From: DASRSS01 sp035656335
Lineage (GTDB): Bacteria > Actinomycetota > Actinomycetes > Mycobacteriales > Jatrophihabitantaceae
Assembly: GCA_035656335.1 (NCBI GenBank)
Contig: DASRSS010000014.1
Coordinates: forward strand, 1-8,801
Reading direction: 5' to 3'
DNA length: 8,801 bases
A model generated the notes under the pieces. That model saw nothing but the letters and a program-made list of their open reading frames with translations, did no database searches and was not told where the DNA came from. The position numbers were made by a program, and so were the translations under genes. Numbering within the stretch: the first letter of the stretch is position 1; each line of letters opens with the position of its first letter. This document shows, piece after piece, positions 1-6,710 of the stretch.

Positions 1-62
1 CAGCCTGCACGCAACGCTGCGACTCCGTCGTGCGGGCGCGCCGGGTCCGCGATCTTGATCAC
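1..62 (-). CDS. 5' end of a divergent gene, product unknown (partial)
   Basis: Read leftward from a GTG at 62-60, the sequence gives 20 codons with no stop before the window edge, about 16 of them ending in G or C. The peptide reads MIKIADPARPHDGVAALRAG, which looks like a natural soluble N-terminus, but I do not recognise a family from so little. It would be divergent from the metallophosphoesterase. The frame stays open upstream of the GTG, so the start is a guess: a TTG lies three codons earlier, and an AAGGA about 12 nt upstream of the GTG is too far to be an ideal ribosome site. The call rests only on codon pattern and peptide plausibility. The extra sequence to the left would settle it. 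Confidence 0.35.
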   Translation of the reverse strand, partial: MIKIADPARPHDGVAALRAG

Positions 63-202
63 GGGAGGCAACCGTCCTTGCCGGGCATACTCCCCGCATC
101 GATTCCGATGAGACGGACCCGCAGAGCAGCTCCGCCGCAGCGGCCGAGCCGCAGGATGCGCGTCCCCAAGAAGCCGGCCTCGGCGGCCGGATCCGACGCG
201 AG
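63..202. other. divergent spacer or unassigned N-terminal extension of the phosphoesterase
   Basis: This stretch separates the putative leftward gene from GTG 203. In the phosphoesterase frame it has no stop and reads as a plausible acidic, Ser/Ala/Pro-rich cytoplasmic tail (DSDETDPQSSSAAAEPQDAR and onward), but it contains no standard start codon. An ATG at 108 lies in another frame. A CATACT hexamer at 86-91 could be a weak -10 element on the plus strand. The divergent promoters, if present, must lie here. Confidence 0.3.
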
Positions 203-1843
203 GTGGGCCACGTCGTCGAGACGGTGCGGCGCCGCCCCCCGCTCGCGACGGCCCAGGCGCTCGCCGAGTTTGTCCTGCGCTGGGCGCTGCGCGTGGCGCT
301 GCCGCTGGCCGGGGCGTCCGCGATGCTGCACCTGTTCCCGTACCACGCAACGGCCGGCGGCGTCCGCTTCCAAGTGCAGGCCACGCTGTTCACCCGGTCG
401 GGGATCACGGCCGACACGACGTTCGGCAGTTGGATCTTCGGCCACGTGGACGGGTTGCCGCTCGGCGTGCACCTCAGCCCCGAGAACGTCGACGTCGTGC
501 GCATGGCCGCCGCCGCGACGCAGGACCCGCATACCTACGTCGCCTCGCTGCGTAGCGACTTCGTGGATCAGCTGCCGGGCGCGCTCGCCTGGCTGACCGG
601 CGAGGCGGCGCTCGGCGCGCTGATCGGACTCGGGGTCGCGGCCGCGATCAACTTCGCCGTCCGCTATGTACGCGGGCTGCCGAAGCGTCCGCACGAGATC
701 CGGCACCGGCTGCTGCAGTTCGCCGCGGTGGTGGTCGTCGTCGCGGGCATCGGCGCATACGGCGCCTTGAGCTACAACCCGAACTGGGCGAAGCAGTCGC
801 GGCTGACCGGCACGCTCGGTGCGCTGCAGCTGTTCCCGGGCCAGCTGCGCCAGTACTACAAGCAGCACGCGACCGCGTTCGACGTCGTCAACGGCATCGC
901 CGCGATCCAGGCGCAGCTGCAGGAGAACCTGGAGCAGACCGCGGCGCCGCCGACGGCGCTCAACATCATGTTCATCTCGGACGTCCACCTCGCCAGCACA
1001 TACCCGCTGCTGCGCCAGTACGCGAAGAACTTCGACGTCTCGCTCGTGATCAACACCGGGGACGAGTCGCAGTTCGGCACCGCCGCCGAGATGACTCCCG
1101 CGTTCCGCAAGCAGATGCGGTCGCTGACCAAGATCGCACCCATGATCTGGGTTGCCGGCAACCACGACTCGCCGACCACCGTGAACGTGATGCGCTCCAT
1201 CCCCGGCGTGACCGTGCTCGGCACGAAGACCACGAATCCGGACGGTGGGTTCACCGTCACCGCCCAGGAGCTGGACGCGTTCGGCCTGCACATCGGCGGC
1301 TTGCCCGACCCGCGGGTCTACGGCGGGCCCGATCCGTTCGGCTCGAACGAACCGTCCGTCGTCGACCCGCTCGAACGATCCACGGCGGACACCGCCGTGA
1401 AGGGCGTTCAGCCGGACGACGTGTTCGACATCTTCGCCACGCACGAACCCACGTCTGCCGACGAGCTGGTCAAGGACCTGCCGGGTCAGCTTCGGCAGGT
1501 CAACAGCGGGCACGTGCACCAGCAGAATCCGACGAACGACATCCAGCAGAACAGCGTGATCAACCTGGTGGAGGGATCCAGCGGCGCCGGGGGACTGAAG
1601 GAGGTCGGGCTGGACGTGCAGCAGGTCCCGGTGGAGTTCAGCATCGAGTCGGTGGCCGCGAGCTGCCAGTTCACCAAGGTGGTGCGGTTCCAGGTGGCCG
1701 GCGCCACCGCGACGGATGCCAGCCCGGATCAGTCCGGCGAGAACGTCACGGCGAACACGGTGTACCTCGACCCGCAGCAGGTGCCCACCGGCGAGCAGTG
1801 CGACCCGACGTACGGGATCGGCCCGGCCGTACCGGTCAGCTGA
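203..1843 (+). CDS. membrane-anchored calcineurin-like metallophosphoesterase
   Basis: The protein has 546 residues from GTG 203. It should hydrolyse phosphoesters with a dinuclear metal centre; the substrate is unknown. Three hydrophobic segments lie near residues 25-45, 134-152 and 172-190, with a basic stretch (RYVRGLPKRPHEIRHR) after the second. The catalytic domain follows and carries every family motif: D260-x-H262, G286-D287, G319-N320-H321-D322, H414 and G436-H437-x-H439. With the N-terminus inside, three crossings put this domain outside the membrane, which fits the only two cysteines of the C-terminal region (C488, C533) pairing there. The domain calls are secure and the topology is inferred. 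The start is uncertain: GTG 203 lacks a clear Shine-Dalgarno, and the frame is open back to a TGA at 56-58 without any ATG, GTG or TTG. The gene converges on the PLDc_N gene. Confidence 0.9.
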   Translation: MGHVVETVRRRPPLATAQALAEFVLRWALRVALPLAGASAMLHLFPYHATAGGVRFQVQATLFTRSGITADTTFGSWIFGHVDGLPLGVHLSPENVDVVRMAAAATQDPHTYVASLRSDFVDQLPGALAWLTGEAALGALIGLGVAAAINFAVRYVRGLPKRPHEIRHRLLQFAAVVVVVAGIGAYGALSYNPNWAKQSRLTGTLGALQLFPGQLRQYYKQHATAFDVVNGIAAIQAQLQENLEQTAAPPTALNIMFISDVHLASTYPLLRQYAKNFDVSLVINTGDESQFGTAAEMTPAFRKQMRSLTKIAPMIWVAGNHDSPTTVNVMRSIPGVTVLGTKTTNPDGGFTVTAQELDAFGLHIGGLPDPRVYGGPDPFGSNEPSVVDPLERSTADTAVKGVQPDDVFDIFATHEPTSADELVKDLPGQLRQVNSGHVHQQNPTNDIQQNSVINLVEGSSGAGGLKEVGLDVQQVPVEFSIESVAASCQFTKVVRFQVAGATATDASPDQSGENVTANTVYLDPQQVPTGEQCDPTYGIGPAVPVS

Positions 1844-1860
1844 CCCGTCGGCTCAGCTGA
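1834..1860. repeat. paired TCAGCTGA palindromes spanning the convergent stops
   Basis: A perfect 12-bp palindrome, GGTCAGCTGACC (1834-1845), covers the phosphoesterase stop. An 8-bp palindrome, TCAGCTGA (1853-1860), covers the stop of the opposing PLDc_N gene. Each contains TGA on both strands, and both proteins end in Val-Ser followed by TGA, so the two gene ends mirror each other. No T-run follows on either strand, so this does not look like an ordinary intrinsic terminator, although the two copies could pair in RNA. Confidence 0.5.
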
Positions 1861-2227
1861 CGGCGCCGGGGTCCTGCTCGTCCCGTTCGGCCTGCTGCGC
1901 CTCGCGGGCCCGCCGGCGCTGCTCCTCGGCGCGGGCGCGCAGGCCGGCGAGGAACTCCTCGTCATCGTCCGGGTTGGTCGGCCGGGCCTGCCGCGGCCGA
2001 GGCTGCGGGGCGGGCGCCCACCCGCGCTCGGTCGGTCGCGCCTGCCAGGTGCGTCCCGCGGCAAGCCAGACGATGCCGCCGATCTCGGCGAGGAACAGCA
2101 CGATCAGGATCCAGGCGACCTTCGGCAGGTTGCGGCACTGCTCCTCGGGCGTGGTGATCACGTCGATCAGGCAGAACAGCCAGAACGCGACCGCGACCAG
2201 CGCCAGCCCGCCGTCGAACAGCAACAT
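1853..2227 (-). CDS. small PLDc_N-domain membrane protein
   Basis: The protein has 124 residues and two membrane segments (about 3-24 and 37-57). Between them is the signature of the phospholipase D-nuclease N-terminal family: an acidic Ile-Asp turn, then the conserved R-N-L-P-K-x-x-W (residues 32-39) leading into the second helix, which ends in Gly-Arg. In cardiolipin synthases this module precedes the catalytic HKD domains. Here it stands alone, as it commonly does in actinobacteria, and the rest is a Pro/Arg-rich then highly charged Glu/Arg tail (about 60-124) likely to be cytoplasmic and helical. No HKD motif is present, so no enzymatic role is claimed. The ATG start is fixed by an AAGGAG six bases upstream. 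It is divergent from the nif3-like operon and converges on the phosphoesterase gene. Confidence 0.85.
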   Translation of the reverse strand: MLLFDGGLALVAVAFWLFCLIDVITTPEEQCRNLPKVAWILIVLFLAEIGGIVWLAAGRTWQARPTERGWAPAPQPRPRQARPTNPDDDEEFLAGLRARAEEQRRRAREAQQAERDEQDPGAVS

Positions 2228-2233
2228 CGCTCA

Positions 2234-2239
2234 CTCCTT
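2234..2239 (-). promoter_or_regulatory. Shine-Dalgarno of the PLDc_N gene
   Basis: On the minus strand the bases read AAGGAG, six nucleotides before the ATG at 2227. This is one of the two strong ribosome binding sites in the window and decides the start. Confidence 0.75.
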
Positions 2240-2320
2240 CTGCGATAGGCGTCCAGTATGTCCCGAACCCGGTCGCACCGCCGCCGCATTCCCGTGCGGG
2301 CAGCCTCCTCCGGGCCGGGG

Positions 2321-2326
2321 TAGGTT
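2321..2326 (+). promoter_or_regulatory. -10 element for a probably leaderless nif3-like transcript
   Basis: TAGGTT matches the actinobacterial -10 pattern TANNNT and lies exactly 7 nt before GTG 2334, so transcription would be expected to begin at or next to the start codon. The -35 region is not recognisable. The purine run GGGGTAGG (2317-2324) could instead act as a ribosome site with a 9-nt spacing. Confidence 0.5.
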
Positions 2327-2333
2327 CGCGACC

Positions 2334-3476
2334 GTGCCGGATCTCGCTGAGCTGATCGACGCGATGGATGCGTGGTTCGATCCGCGCTGGGCCGAGTCGT
2401 GGGACGCGGTCGGGCTGGTCTGCGGCGACCGCGCCGAGCCCGTCGATCGCGTCCTGCTCGCCGTCGACGCGGTTCCGGCGACGGTCGCCGAGGTGGACGA
2501 GTTCGGTGCGCAGCTGTTGATCACGCACCATCCGCTGCTGCTGACGCCTGTGCACGGGATCCCGGCGGACGATCCCAAGGGCGCGCTGGTCCACCGTCTG
2601 GTGCGCTCGGGCATCGCGCATCTGGTCGCGCACACGAACGCGGACGTCGCCGACCCGGGGGTCTCGGACGCGCTCGCCGACCGGCTCGGCCTCCGGGATG
2701 TCCGGCCGCTGCAGCCCCAGCCGGAGACGCCGCTGGACAAGCTCGTGGTGTTCGTCCCGACGGCGGAGGCGCAGCGGCTGATCGACGCGCTCGCCGCTGC
2801 CGGAGCCGGCGCGCTCGGGAACTACGACCGGTGCGCGTGGACGACCCAGGGCACCGGCACGTTCCGCCCGCTCGGGGGCGCGACCCCGGCCGTCGGCGAG
2901 GTTGGACGCGTCGAGCAGGTGGACGAGACGCGGGTGGAGATGGTGGTGCCCGCCGCTCGGCGTGCTGCCGTGATCGCCGCGCTGCGCGCCACGCATCCCT
3001 ACGAGGAGCCGGCCTTCGACCTGCTGGCGCAGTCGCCGCTACCGTCGCGGCGCGGCACCGGGCGCGTGGGCGAGCTGGCCGCGGCCGTCCCGCTGCGCGA
3101 GTTCGTCCGGCACGCCGCCGAGGCGCTGCCGTCCACCGTGTGGGGAGTCCGCGCGGCGGGCGATCCTGACCGCACCGTGCGCACCGTGGCCGTGTGCGGC
3201 GGCTCGGGTGGTTCGCTGGCCGAGGCCGCGCGTGCCGCCGGTGCGGACGCGTACCTGACCGCGGACCTCAAGCACCACTCGGCCGTCGAGGCGGTCACCG
3301 AGCGCGGCGGACACGGCATGGCGCTGGTCGACGCGGCGCACTGGGCGACCGAGGCGCCGTGGCTGGACGCGGTGGCGGCTCGGCTGGGTCAGCGGTTCGG
3401 CACTACGGTGGAGGTCCGAGTGTCCCGGCAGGTCACCGATCCGTGGACGATGCACAGCCCCGCAACCAAGGAATGA
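2334..3476 (+). CDS. Nif3-like / DUF34 dinuclear metal centre protein
   Basis: The protein has 380 residues from GTG 2334. It belongs to the Nif3/DUF34/YbgI-YqfO family, often annotated 'GTP cyclohydrolase I type 2', though the biochemical role of the family is not settled. The metal ligands are all visible: H65-H66-P in ITHHP, H100 and D104 in AHTNAD, and H336 and E340 in AAHWATE. The early W-D-x-V-G-L motif (23-28) is also typical. The length fits the longer YqfO type, in which a middle domain of about 110 residues (HPYEEP is its hallmark) is inserted between the two halves of the core. The frame is open far upstream, but only this GTG lies after a sensible promoter and begins the family-like N-terminus. 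It is the first gene of a three-gene operon matching Rv2230c-Rv2229c-Rv2228c. Confidence 0.93.
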   Translation: MPDLAELIDAMDAWFDPRWAESWDAVGLVCGDRAEPVDRVLLAVDAVPATVAEVDEFGAQLLITHHPLLLTPVHGIPADDPKGALVHRLVRSGIAHLVAHTNADVADPGVSDALADRLGLRDVRPLQPQPETPLDKLVVFVPTAEAQRLIDALAAAGAGALGNYDRCAWTTQGTGTFRPLGGATPAVGEVGRVEQVDETRVEMVVPAARRAAVIAALRATHPYEEPAFDLLAQSPLPSRRGTGRVGELAAAVPLREFVRHAAEALPSTVWGVRAAGDPDRTVRTVAVCGGSGGSLAEAARAAGADAYLTADLKHHSAVEAVTERGGHGMALVDAAHWATEAPWLDAVAARLGQRFGTTVEVRVSRQVTDPWTMHSPATKE

Positions 3477-3489
3477 GTCGAACGAAGAC

Positions 3490-4230
3490 GTGAACGCAGA
3501 TCCCGCCGCGCAGCTGCGCCTGCTCGACCTGCAGGCCGCCGACACCGCCTTGGCCCAGCTGGCCCACCGCCGTGCGACGCTGCCGGAGCTGGCGGCCCTC
3601 GCCGAGCGCGAGAAGCGCGGGACCGAGCTGCACAACGAGGCGATCGACGCCGAGACGCTGCTCGCCGACATCGTGGATGAGCAGCGCAAGCTGGAGAACG
3701 AGGTCGACGCGGTCCGCACGCGGGCGAGCCGTGACGAGCAGCGGCTGCAGAGCGGTGGGTTGCCCGCGAAGGAGCTGGAGAGCCTGCAGCACGAGGTGAC
3801 CAGCCTCGCCCGCCGGCAGTCCGCGCTGGAGGACGACCTCCTCGAGGTGATGGAGCGGCACGAGGAGGCCGACGCCCGGCTGGCCGAGGTGTCCGCGGCG
3901 CGCGCCGCGCTGGACGCCGAGCGCGCCGAGCTCGAGGCCGCGCGCGACGCCGCGTTCGCCGAGATCGACGCGGCCGTCACGGCGCGCGGGGCCGAGCGTT
4001 CCGCGATCGCCGGCGATCTGCCCGCCGACCTGCTCGCGCTGTACGAGAAGGCACGCGAGCACGGTGGAGGTGTCGGTGCCGCGATGCTGCGGCAGCGGCG
4101 GTGCGAGGGGTGCCGCATCGAGCTGTCCGGCGCGGAGCTGTCCGCGGTGCGCGCCGCAGAGCCGGACGCCGTCGTGCGCTGCGAGGAGTGCCGCCGCATC
4201 CTCGTGCGCACGGCCGAGTCCGGGCTGTGA
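3490..4230 (+). CDS. C4-type zinc-ribbon coiled-coil protein
   Basis: The protein has 246 residues. Residues 1-175 are almost entirely Leu/Ala/Glu/Arg heptad-like sequence, predicted to form a long antiparallel coiled-coil hairpin. A C-terminal zinc ribbon follows, with C205-x2-C208 and C231-x2-C234. This is the Rv2229c-like family; its molecular role is unproven, and the fold suggests a nucleic-acid or protein-binding scaffold. The start is GTG 3490, 13 bp after the nif3-like stop. An AAGGA at 3468-3472 is about 17 nt away, so translation probably depends on coupling to the upstream gene. The N-terminus (NADPAAQLRLLDLQAADT) matches the usual family opening. It is followed after 58 bp by the RNase H/phosphatase gene, a linkage conserved in mycobacteria. 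Confidence 0.9.
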   Translation: MNADPAAQLRLLDLQAADTALAQLAHRRATLPELAALAEREKRGTELHNEAIDAETLLADIVDEQRKLENEVDAVRTRASRDEQRLQSGGLPAKELESLQHEVTSLARRQSALEDDLLEVMERHEEADARLAEVSAARAALDAERAELEAARDAAFAEIDAAVTARGAERSAIAGDLPADLLALYEKAREHGGGVGAAMLRQRRCEGCRIELSGAELSAVRAAEPDAVVRCEECRRILVRTAESGL

Positions 4231-4233
4231 CGG

Positions 4234-4249
4234 TGTTGGCCTCCCAACA
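4234..4249 (+). repeat. small stem-loop between the zinc-ribbon and RNase H genes
   Basis: TGTTGG (4234-4239) and CCAACA (4244-4249) are perfect complements around a CCTC loop, starting four bases after the zinc-ribbon stop. The stem is only 6 bp and no T-run follows, so it is more likely an mRNA processing or pausing element inside the operon, or chance, than a terminator. Confidence 0.3.
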
Positions 4250-4288
4250 GGGAAACACGCCGGTCGATCGCCTGCTACGGGGCCAACG

Positions 4289-5407
4289 GTGAAGGTGATC
4301 GTCGAGGCCGACGGTGGCTCGCGCGGCAACCCGGGCCCGGCCGGCTACGGCGCCGTCGTCATGGACGCGCAGACCGGTGAGGTGCTCGCTGAGCGCTCGG
4401 AGTTCCTCGGTATCGAGACCAACAACGTCGCCGAGTACAACGGCCTGATTGCGGGGCTGACCGCGGCGCGCGAGCTGGGCGCGTCCGAGGTCGCGGTGCG
4501 CATGGACTCCAAGCTGGTCATCGAGCAGATGTCCGGGCGCTGGCAGGTGAAGCACCCGGCGATGCGCCCGCTCGCGCGCGAGGCGGCGGCGCTTCGCCAG
4601 GCGTTCGCGTCCGTGACGTTCGAGTGGATCCCGCGCGAGCGCAACAAGCACGCCGACCGGCTCGCCAACGAGGCGATGGACCGCGGCACGGGCAAGCCGC
4701 CGCGAGTGACCCGGCCGCGAACCGAACCGGGCGTGGAGGAGACACCGGCGCAACAGGCGTTGTGGGTGCCGCCGAGTTCCAGCCCGACTCGGCTCGTCCT
4801 GGTGCGGCACGGCTCGACCGAGCACTCCGCCGAGCGCCGCTTCTCCGGGCGCAACGAACTGCCGCTCGTCGCCGAGGGGGAGCGGCAGGCAGCCGCGCTG
4901 GCCGCGCGCGCCGCGGCGTCGTTCGCGGACGCGGCCGCGATCGTGTCGTCTCCGCTGCGCCGTGCCGTGCAGACGGCCGAGGCGATCGCGGCGACGCTCG
5001 GCGTGGACGTCGTCACGAACGACGACCTGGCCGAGGTCGACTTCGGCGACTGGGAGGGCCTGACCTTCGGCGAGGCCCGCACCGCGAATCCGACGCAACT
5101 GGCCGACTGGCTCGCGTCACCGGACACGGCGCCGCCCGGCGGCGAGTCGTTCACCGCGCTGGCGCGGCGCGTGCGGCGCGGACGCGACGCGGTGATCGGC
5201 GGCTATCCCGGACGGACCGTGCTCGTAGTCAGCCACGTGTCGCCGATCAAGACGCTGCTGCGCCTCGCCCTGGACGCGCCGCCGGTGAGCATGTACCGCA
5301 TCCACCTGGACACCGCGTCGATCTCGATCATCGACTACTTCGCCGACGGCAACTGCTCGGTGCGCCTCGTGAACGACACCAGTCACCTCACGGCGCCGGT
5401 CGGTTAG
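4289..5407 (+). CDS. bifunctional RNase HI / histidine phosphatase (CobC-like) fusion
   Basis: The protein has 372 residues from GTG 4289, with GGGG six bases upstream as a modest ribosome site. Residues 1-133 are a type 1 RNase H domain with the full D-E-D-D set: D8 (EADGGSRGNPGPAGYG), E49 (NNVAEYNG), D73 (RMDSK) and D123 (KHADRLAN). It should cleave RNA in RNA:DNA hybrids. A Pro/Thr/Arg-rich linker (about 134-166) leads to a phosphoglycerate-mutase-type phosphatase: R173-H174-G175 with the phosphorylated His, then FSGRNELPL, the acidic VDFGDWEG region, and H316 in VVSHVSP. The closest known case is Rv2228c (about 364 residues), where the second domain resembles alpha-ribazole phosphatase (CobC). 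Involvement in cobalamin synthesis is inferred from that family only, as no cob gene lies nearby. The stop overlaps the stop of the opposing permease gene. Confidence 0.93.
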   Translation: MKVIVEADGGSRGNPGPAGYGAVVMDAQTGEVLAERSEFLGIETNNVAEYNGLIAGLTAARELGASEVAVRMDSKLVIEQMSGRWQVKHPAMRPLAREAAALRQAFASVTFEWIPRERNKHADRLANEAMDRGTGKPPRVTRPRTEPGVEETPAQQALWVPPSSSPTRLVLVRHGSTEHSAERRFSGRNELPLVAEGERQAAALAARAAASFADAAAIVSSPLRRAVQTAEAIAATLGVDVVTNDDLAEVDFGDWEGLTFGEARTANPTQLADWLASPDTAPPGGESFTALARRVRRGRDAVIGGYPGRTVLVVSHVSPIKTLLRLALDAPPVSMYRIHLDTASISIIDYFADGNCSVRLVNDTSHLTAPVG

Positions 5408-6645
5408 ACACCCACCACGGACGTCGCGGCCCAGAGCGACACCGCGGCCACCGCGAGCAGCACCGGCACGGTGACGAACCCGAAGGCGTGGAACATCCGC
5501 GCCGAGGGCCGCACGTCAGCCGGGACGATCCGCCGCCACAGCAGCGTCGCCAGCGATCCGGGATAGGTCGCGTTCGGACCGATGTTCACGCCGAGCAGCA
5601 CGGCGAGCACCGCGGCCGGGTTCGTCGCGACCAGGGGCAGCAGCACCAGCGTCGCCGGCAGGTTGTTCACCAGCGCGGCCAGCGCCGCGGCCAGGAACGC
5701 GATCGCCAGCAGCGCGGGCAGCGACGACCCGGACGGCAGCGCGTGCCGCAGCGCCGACGCGAGGCCGTGGCGCGCGACCGCGTCCACGACGATCGCCAGC
5801 GCAAACACGAACGCGCAGAAACCCAGGTTCGCCTCGTCCAACAGCCGCAACGGCCGCACGTCGCGACGCAGCGCGCGCGGCACGAGCAGCGCGACGCAGC
5901 CAGCGAGCGCCGCCCACGCGACCGCCACGTGCACCGACGACAGCACGACGAAGCCGGCCACCGTGAGCGCGAGCACGAGCAACGCGTAACGCGGCAGCGC
6001 CGGCTGCCCGTCCTGCGCAACCGGCTCACCGGCCAGGTCCGTCCGGAAGCCCGTGCGCAGACCGAGCCATTCACCCGCGACGACGAGCAGCCACGGCAAC
6101 ACCATCAGCGCTGCGAAGCGTCCGAACGACAACCGGGACGCCGAGAACGCGAGCAGGTTCGTCAGGTTCGACACCGGCAGCAGCAGCGACCCGCTGTTGG
6201 CCAGCCGGGTGCACGCGAACGCCAGCGGACGCACGGCCCGCGAACGCCCCGCGGCCGCGAGCACGACGGGAGTCAGCAGCACCACCGTCGCGTCGAGCGT
6301 CAACACCGCGGTCACGGACGCGGCCAGCACGACGACCAGGGCGAGCAACCGCACCGGACGACCGTGGCCCGCACGGAGCGCCAGCGCGCCGAGGTAGTCG
6401 AACAGCCCCTCCTCGGCGCACAGATGGCCGAACACCAGGATCGCGGCGAGGAAGCCGACCGTTGGCGCGAGCTGGCGCAGCGTGTCACCGGCGGCCGAGG
6501 CGGGAACCACGTCGAGCGCGACCAGGATGCCCGCCGCGGGAACCGCGACGACGGCCTCGCTGCCGTTGAACGGACGGATCACCGCGACGGCGAGGCTGAG
6601 CACGAGCAGCACCACCGCCACGGACTCTGCAGCGGCGCCGTGCAC
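5404..6645 (-). CDS. ArsB/NhaD-superfamily (SLC13-like) integral membrane permease
   Basis: The protein has 413 residues from GTG 6645, nearly all hydrophobic helices (about 10-12 crossings). ArsB-family signatures are present: VTAVLTLDATVVLLTPVV (about 111-128), ANSGSLLLPVSNLTN (about 149-163), NNLPAT (327-332) and GPNATYPGSLATLLWRR (356-372). This places it with arsenite/anion permeases of the ion-transporter superfamily. The real substrate cannot be read from sequence, and no arsR or arsC gene is adjacent, so arsenite export is not assumed. The frame stays open to 6777, but that extension is basic, non-membrane sequence overlapping the rnpB 5' end, so it was excluded. GTG 6645 also has a TANNNT hexamer exactly 7 nt upstream, as expected for a leaderless start. 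It converges on the RNase H/phosphatase gene with overlapping stops. Confidence 0.88.
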   Translation of the reverse strand: MHGAAAESVAVVLLVLSLAVAVIRPFNGSEAVVAVPAAGILVALDVVPASAAGDTLRQLAPTVGFLAAILVFGHLCAEEGLFDYLGALALRAGHGRPVRLLALVVVLAASVTAVLTLDATVVLLTPVVLAAAGRSRAVRPLAFACTRLANSGSLLLPVSNLTNLLAFSASRLSFGRFAALMVLPWLLVVAGEWLGLRTGFRTDLAGEPVAQDGQPALPRYALLVLALTVAGFVVLSSVHVAVAWAALAGCVALLVPRALRRDVRPLRLLDEANLGFCAFVFALAIVVDAVARHGLASALRHALPSGSSLPALLAIAFLAAALAALVNNLPATLVLLPLVATNPAAVLAVLLGVNIGPNATYPGSLATLLWRRIVPADVRPSARMFHAFGFVTVPVLLAVAAVSLWAATSVVGV

Positions 6646-6652
6646 GATCCGC

Positions 6653-6658
6653 AGCGTA
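6653..6658 (-). promoter_or_regulatory. -10 element for a probably leaderless permease transcript
   Basis: On the minus strand this reads TACGCT, a TANNNT match placed exactly 7 nt before GTG 6645. No convincing Shine-Dalgarno precedes the GTG and the -35 region is weak. It lies about 40 bp from the rnpB -10, back to back. Confidence 0.5.
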
Positions 6659-6694
6659 CCGATCGCGGATCGCTCGACCGAGCCGCGTCTCGCG

Positions 6695-6700
6695 TACGAT
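6695..6700 (+). promoter_or_regulatory. -10 element of the rnpB promoter
   Basis: TACGAT fits TANNNT and predicts a transcription start near 6707, a few bases before the first base pair of the RNase P RNA P1 helix at 6712. The -35 is weak: TCGACC at 6674-6679 resembles TTGACA in four of six positions, but with a short 15-bp spacer. Confidence 0.55.
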
Positions 6701-6710
6701 GACGTCCGCG

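Noticed and set aside
59..1519. Very long minus-strand open frame opposite the metallophosphoesterase
   Set aside because: Arg/Val/Gly/His-rich nonsense composition, antisense to a gene with every catalytic motif; a shadow of GC-rich codon use.
2242..2260. Minus-strand hexamers (CATACT, TATCGC) as a PLDc_N promoter
   Set aside because: Neither has a recognisable -35 at a normal distance, so I could not choose between them.
1716..2333. N-terminal extension of the Nif3-like frame
   Set aside because: It crosses the PLDc_N gene on the other strand and is Arg/Ser/Ala noise; family homology begins at 2334.
3473..3493. Six-codon mini-frame (MSRTKT) bridging the nif3-like stop and the zinc-ribbon GTG through ATGA and GTGA overlaps
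   Set aside because: The AAGGA directly abuts its ATG, too close to act; probably chance in a short spacer.
5404..6645. Calling the permease a bona fide arsenite exporter (arsB)
   Set aside because: Only superfamily motifs are visible; no arsR, arsC or arsenic-responsive site is adjacent.
4624..6702. 692-codon plus-strand open frame across the RNase H fusion and the permease
   Set aside because: Highly Arg/Gln/His-rich with no domain; it is out of frame with the first gene and antisense to the second.
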